Below are positions 60,626 through 64,000 of a stretch of 64,000 bases of DNA, in pieces. Where the stretch lies: NCBI GenBank assembly GCA_964542915.1, contig CAZIVP010000018.1, positions 10,184 through 74,183 of the forward strand. Direction: 5' to 3'. The stretch is from CAZIVP01 sp964542915 (GTDB lineage: Bacteria > Calditrichota > Calditrichia > Calditrichales > Calditrichaceae). Every line of letters begins with the position of its first letter. Position 1 is the stretch's first letter. The position numbers were made by a program, and so were the translations under genes. The notes beneath the pieces are model-generated. The model had not been told where the DNA came from and did not search any database. It was given only the letters and a program-made list of their open reading frames with translations.

Positions 60626-62995
60626 ATGCCCGGACAATGCCGCAAATTATCGTTTTTGATCGGTCTGCTTTTTGCTGTTTGCTCAACACATTTTTTAGCC
60701 AGTAAGCAACTTATGGCGCAGACGTGGCAACTTTACGACGACTCCGAAGTGGCGGTCGTCGAGATCGATATCGATCCCAATGCACTAAAATGGGTTTACC
60801 GGGAAGAGAACCGGCACAGCGATTCCATGCATGTTGCAACCGTCCGTTTTCGGAATGCTTATATCGATAAAACTATTGATTCCGTGGGCTTCCGACTGCG
60901 GGGCAACACATCCCGCGATGCAGATAAAAAGTCGTTCAAATTATCGTTCAATACCTTTAAACCAGGCCGACAGTTCTACGGCGTCGATAAACTTAATTTA
61001 AACGGCGAGCATAACGATCCATCCATCATCCGAAGTAAGTTATGCTGGGACTTCTTCGAAACGATCGGTTTACACGCCAGCAGCGCCGCCCATGCCGCCG
61101 TGTACATTAATGATGCGTACTACGGTTTGTACATTTCGGTGGAACATATCGACGACGAATTTCTTGAAAATCATTTTAAAGACGATAGCGGCAACCTCTG
61201 GAAATGTCTCTACCCGGCCAATCTTACCTATCGCGGCGATGATCCGCAAAAATACCATCCCTACTTTGATGAAGAACGACCGTATGAGTTGAAAACCAAC
61301 CGAGAAAATTACGATTATACACAACTGGCGCGTTTCATCGATATCATTAACAATACGGCCACCCACCAGCTGGAGGATTCCATCGAATCGATATTGCATG
61401 TCTCCGAATATCTTAAATATCAGGCCGTCAATATTCTAACGGGTAGCTGGGATGATTACTGGGCGTTAATGAACAATTATTATATTTACCACGAACCTTC
61501 AAGTGGAAAATTCCATTGGATTCCGTATGATTATGACAACACCTTCGGCATAAGCTGGGCGGCGGTAGACTGGACTTCAGCAAGCCCCTATGATTTCCCG
61601 AAGGTGGTTTCCGGCGAACGACCGTTGGCTGAACGGGTGTTGGACCGGCCCCGCTATCATAATTTGTATACCCACTTTCTCGAACATTACCGGGAACATG
61701 TGTTTGATTTGCAACTCTGGGAAGACCGGTTGGATCGTTTAAAGAACCGCATTGCTCCGTTTGTACGGGATGATGTTTACTATACTATTCAATACGGCTT
61801 TACAATGGATGATTTTTATGCCTCTTACGGTAGTCAGCATTATGAGAATCAACACGTCCATCGCGGGATTAAGGAATTTGTCAACCTGCGCAACCATCAC
61901 CTTGATCAACAACTGCAATATGTCCATTCCAAACCGATCGTTTATGACTTGCAATGCTCGCCGCGCCATCCCCTGCCCGGCGATTCCATACAGGTGCATG
62001 CCGCTGTTTTCAGTCCCGTCGGATTAAAAGAGGTCAAGCTCGTATTTGAGGAGGGCGACGATGACATCCATTTGAAACACAAACCCCGGACGCCTGAAAC
62101 AATGGTAGAAAACGCCGATCACTGGCAGGGAACCATCCCGCCTCTTGGGCCTGCTTCCGTCGCCGAATTTACGTTACAAGCAACCGATTCGGAAAATAAA
62201 ACCGCCGCTCACCCCCTGAGTGGAACTATTGTATTGAACACACCCGACATAAATGCCGACGGGCTGGTTATCAATGAGTTTTTAGCAATTAATGATCATA
62301 TTAATCAGGATTCAAACGGCGAATACGAAGACTGGCTGGAGCTTTACAACGGATCAGACGAAACGCTCGATCTGAACGGCTACTATCTCAGCGACGATCC
62401 GGAATGGCTGACACGCTGGCGCTTTCCCGAGCAAACCATAGAACTGGCGCCCGGCGAATGGTTGCTCATTTGGTGCGATGATGATCCTGATCAGGAAGGG
62501 TGGCATACCAATTTCAAACTGGACGGCGACGGAGAATTTATCGGGCTGGTGGCGCCGGATGGATACACGATTATCGATTCAATATTTTTCGGAGAACAGA
62601 ATCCGGACACCGCATACGGGCGCGTACCCGACGGCGGATCGTCCTGGCAGTGGGCGACGCCGACGCCGGCTGAAGGTAATCAGCCTGTGACGATACGGAA
62701 GAACCCGCCACAGCGACCTGTCTCATTTAGCCTGAACGTGTATCCCAATCCTTTCAATGCCGGAGTAACCGTCGAATATCAATTGCCCGAAGCGGGCGAG
62801 GTATCGACCTCCGTTTACAACGCCATCGGTCAACAGGTGTGGAAATCCGGGCCTCATTACCGCAATCGCGGACATCACCGCTGGCGCTGGCAGGCGGAAG
62901 ATAAGAACGGAAGCTCATTAAGCAGCGGCGTTTATTTTCTGCATTTGCAATTCGGCGAACAACATCATTACCGCAAGTTACTCTTGTTGCGTTAA
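60626..62995 (+). CDS. Secreted CotH-type kinase with lamin-tail domain and sorting domain
   Basis: This roughly 789-residue protein starts at the ATG with AAGGA about 8 bases upstream; earlier in-frame ATGs lack one. A signal peptide (ending LMAQ) is followed by a CotH kinase domain, with GFRLRGNTSRDADKKSFKLSF, NLNGEHNDPSIIRSKL, ISVEHIDDEFLENHF and IPYDYDNTFG as its conserved blocks; CotH proteins are atypical secreted protein kinases. A Cys-poor beta segment and a lamin-tail-like domain (LVINEFLAIN, EDWLELYNGSDETLDLNGYYLSD, LAPGEWLLIWCDDDP) follow. The end is a T9SS-type sorting domain (NVYPNPFNAGVTVEYQLPEAG, SSGVYFLHLQF). It probably phosphorylates proteins at the cell surface. Confidence 0.9.
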   Translation: MPGQCRKLSFLIGLLFAVCSTHFLASKQLMAQTWQLYDDSEVAVVEIDIDPNALKWVYREENRHSDSMHVATVRFRNAYIDKTIDSVGFRLRGNTSRDADKKSFKLSFNTFKPGRQFYGVDKLNLNGEHNDPSIIRSKLCWDFFETIGLHASSAAHAAVYINDAYYGLYISVEHIDDEFLENHFKDDSGNLWKCLYPANLTYRGDDPQKYHPYFDEERPYELKTNRENYDYTQLARFIDIINNTATHQLEDSIESILHVSEYLKYQAVNILTGSWDDYWALMNNYYIYHEPSSGKFHWIPYDYDNTFGISWAAVDWTSASPYDFPKVVSGERPLAERVLDRPRYHNLYTHFLEHYREHVFDLQLWEDRLDRLKNRIAPFVRDDVYYTIQYGFTMDDFYASYGSQHYENQHVHRGIKEFVNLRNHHLDQQLQYVHSKPIVYDLQCSPRHPLPGDSIQVHAAVFSPVGLKEVKLVFEEGDDDIHLKHKPRTPETMVENADHWQGTIPPLGPASVAEFTLQATDSENKTAAHPLSGTIVLNTPDINADGLVINEFLAINDHINQDSNGEYEDWLELYNGSDETLDLNGYYLSDDPEWLTRWRFPEQTIELAPGEWLLIWCDDDPDQEGWHTNFKLDGDGEFIGLVAPDGYTIIDSIFFGEQNPDTAYGRVPDGGSSWQWATPTPAEGNQPVTIRKNPPQRPVSFSLNVYPNPFNAGVTVEYQLPEAGEVSTSVYNAIGQQVWKSGPHYRNRGHHRWRWQAEDKNGSSLSSGVYFLHLQFGEQHHYRKLLLLR

Positions 62996-63119
62996 ATTCG
63001 TATTTAAGTGGAAATGTAAAAACGGCGCGTTTGTGATTTCGAACCGTTGATGGCTGTTGATTTTTATCGTATGTTTAGAAAATAAAAATCGAAGGATTAA
63101 CCGCTTTTCGTAAAGGCTT

Positions 63120-63509
63120 ATGGAAACAAAGAAAAATATTATAGTGGTTGGAGACCGGGTGTTGATCCGGCCGGAGAAAGAAAAAGATCGCACGCCCGCC
63201 GGTCTTTATTTACCCCAGGGCGTAGAAACCAAGGAAAAAGTTCAGGGCGGTTTTGTTGAAAAGGTGGGACCGGGCTATCCGCTGCCCGATCCCAATGCCA
63301 TGAATGAGCGTCCCTGGGAGACATCCGCTGCGGGAACGTCGTATTTACCCCTGCAGGCACAGGAAGGCGATTACGCTCTGTTTTTACGAAAAGCAGCCAT
63401 TGACGTTGAAATTGATAAAGAAGAATATGTAATAGTACCCCAGGCAGCCTTGCTGCTGCTCGTGCGGGAGGACATTCTAGATAAACTGGAAGACCCCGAT
63501 CAGGATTAA
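63120..63509 (+). CDS. GroES-like co-chaperonin family protein
   Basis: A 129-residue protein with the GroES fold: VVGDRVLIRPEKEKDRTPAGLYLP opens it, and EEYVIVPQAALLLLVRED closes it. It is longer than GroES (about 97 residues) because of an insertion with PDPNAMNERPWETS and SYLPLQAQEGDYALFLRKAAIDVEI. This variant is known from Bacteroidota/Chlorobi-like genomes as a second GroES-like protein. No groEL is adjacent. It may be a specialised co-chaperonin or have another role. It lies 67 bases before the channel gene. Confidence 0.85.
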   Translation: METKKNIIVVGDRVLIRPEKEKDRTPAGLYLPQGVETKEKVQGGFVEKVGPGYPLPDPNAMNERPWETSAAGTSYLPLQAQEGDYALFLRKAAIDVEIDKEEYVIVPQAALLLLVREDILDKLEDPDQD

Positions 63510-63576
63510 CGCCTTTGCAAGGTAAGAGATAATCTACCGATTAAAATAACCTATTGTTACCGGAACCCACAAATCG

Positions 63577-63984
63577 ATGGAACGAAACCGTAATCACCTG
63601 ATTCACAATATTCTGTTAGTGTTCGCCTTTCTCCTGGTTTTGCTAATAATCGGCGTAATCGGTTATATGATTCTGATGGATTGGGAATGGTACGACGCCC
63701 TTTATATGACCTTTATCTCGTTTTCCACAGTAGGGTTTGCTGAAATCGGTGAACTTGACGAAAGGGGTCGTTTTTTTACAATGTTCATTATTAGTATTGG
63801 TCTGGTATTAATTGGCATGCTATCGGCCACAGTCACAAGTTGGTTTGTCAGTAATGAATTGTTAGCGAGGAGAAAAAAGTTAAAAATGAAGAAACAAATT
63901 GAACGGTTCAAAAATCATACCATTTTGTGCGGCGCGGGCGATACCGGTGTTTTGCTTCAGATGGAATTGGACTTCCCAAGGTAA
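63577..63984 (+). CDS. Two-helix K+ channel protein, truncated in its RCK domain
   Basis: A 135-residue protein with two membrane helices flanking a pore loop, the layout of bacterial Kch/MthK-type channels. The loop reads ALYMTFISFSTVGFAEIGELDERGRFF: the selectivity filter is TVGFAE (residues 51-56), where the second Gly of the usual TVGYG or TVGFG is Ala. After helix 2 comes a basic linker and the start of an RCK domain, HTILCGAGDTGVLLQMEL, but the frame ends in TAA 8 codons later, about 100 residues short of a full RCK. The gene may be frameshifted or truncated. The window ends 16 bases on, so the remainder cannot be checked. Confidence 0.75.
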   Translation: MERNRNHLIHNILLVFAFLLVLLIIGVIGYMILMDWEWYDALYMTFISFSTVGFAEIGELDERGRFFTMFIISIGLVLIGMLSATVTSWFVSNELLARRKKLKMKKQIERFKNHTILCGAGDTGVLLQMELDFPR

Positions 63985-64000
63985 ATGTTTAACATAACCT

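Overview
The window reads as one chromosomal stretch, about 46-48% GC by eye, from a Gram-negative bacterium of the FCB supergroup. Pointers are two secreted proteins ending in a T9SS/FlgD-like sorting domain (YPNPFN type), a SusC/SusD pair, a TatT-TatP TRAP pair, and lipoproteins with clear lipoboxes. Many genes carry obvious AGGAG ribosome binding sites, which are uncommon in Bacteroidota proper, so a Calditrichota/KSB1-like lineage is my best guess. No rRNA, tRNA, CRISPR array, integrase, transposase or prophage gene was seen.

Layout. 0-6 kb: an alpha-2-macroglobulin lipoprotein followed by the first codons of a gene that is probably pbpC. 6-9.5 kb: a lipoprotein, then a HAL2-type nucleotidase, an inositol monophosphatase and a divergent PRPP synthase. 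9.5-12.1 kb: a one-heme outer-membrane barrel and a pentaheme cytochrome. 12.6-16.8 kb: a sorted secreted protein, a DHFR-like reductase, a TPR protein overlapping a Nudix hydrolase, and a Nif3 protein. 16.8-20.9 kb: TatP and TatT of a TRAP system, then the slipin-NfeD pair. 21.3-26.1 kb: a membrane-anchored MutS-like ATPase, an atypical SDR and a split AtuA locus. 26.3-27.2 kb: an Ig-repeat lipoprotein ending in a strong terminator.

27.3-36.4 kb is a tightly packed minus-strand operon: valS, a DUF4139 protein, a four-PEGA membrane protein, rarA, a small unknown protein and an exported EEP-family phosphatase. 36.5-43.2 kb: a 617-residue protein of unknown function, an RsmF-like methyltransferase, a double-CDGSH protein, a squalene/phytoene synthase, TrhP and a VanZ-like protein. 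43.6-47.8 kb: SusC-SusD. 47.9-56 kb: a lipoprotein, an MFS transporter, a Prc protease, Ogt, an interrupted small exported protein, a hybrid histidine kinase and an exported glutathione peroxidase. 56-64 kb: a palindrome-rich intergenic region, tex, an intact blaI beside a broken blaR1-tonB gene, a surface CotH-type kinase, a GroES-like protein and a K+ channel with an altered selectivity filter.

Themes are envelope and surface biology (A2M, PBP, SusCD, CotH, sorted proteins, Prc), respiration or extracellular electron transfer (cytochrome pair), and RNA/translation and genome maintenance (ValS, TrhP, RsmF, Tex, RarA, MutS-like, Ogt). The strongest leads are the decayed BlaR1-TonB gene with its intact repressor and operator, the heme-barrel/pentaheme pair, the PEGA protein with a repeated unrecognised cytoplasmic motif, the 617-residue protein with a four-cysteine cluster, and a cloverleaf-like intergenic element near 56.3 kb. 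All family assignments come from reading motifs, with no database search.
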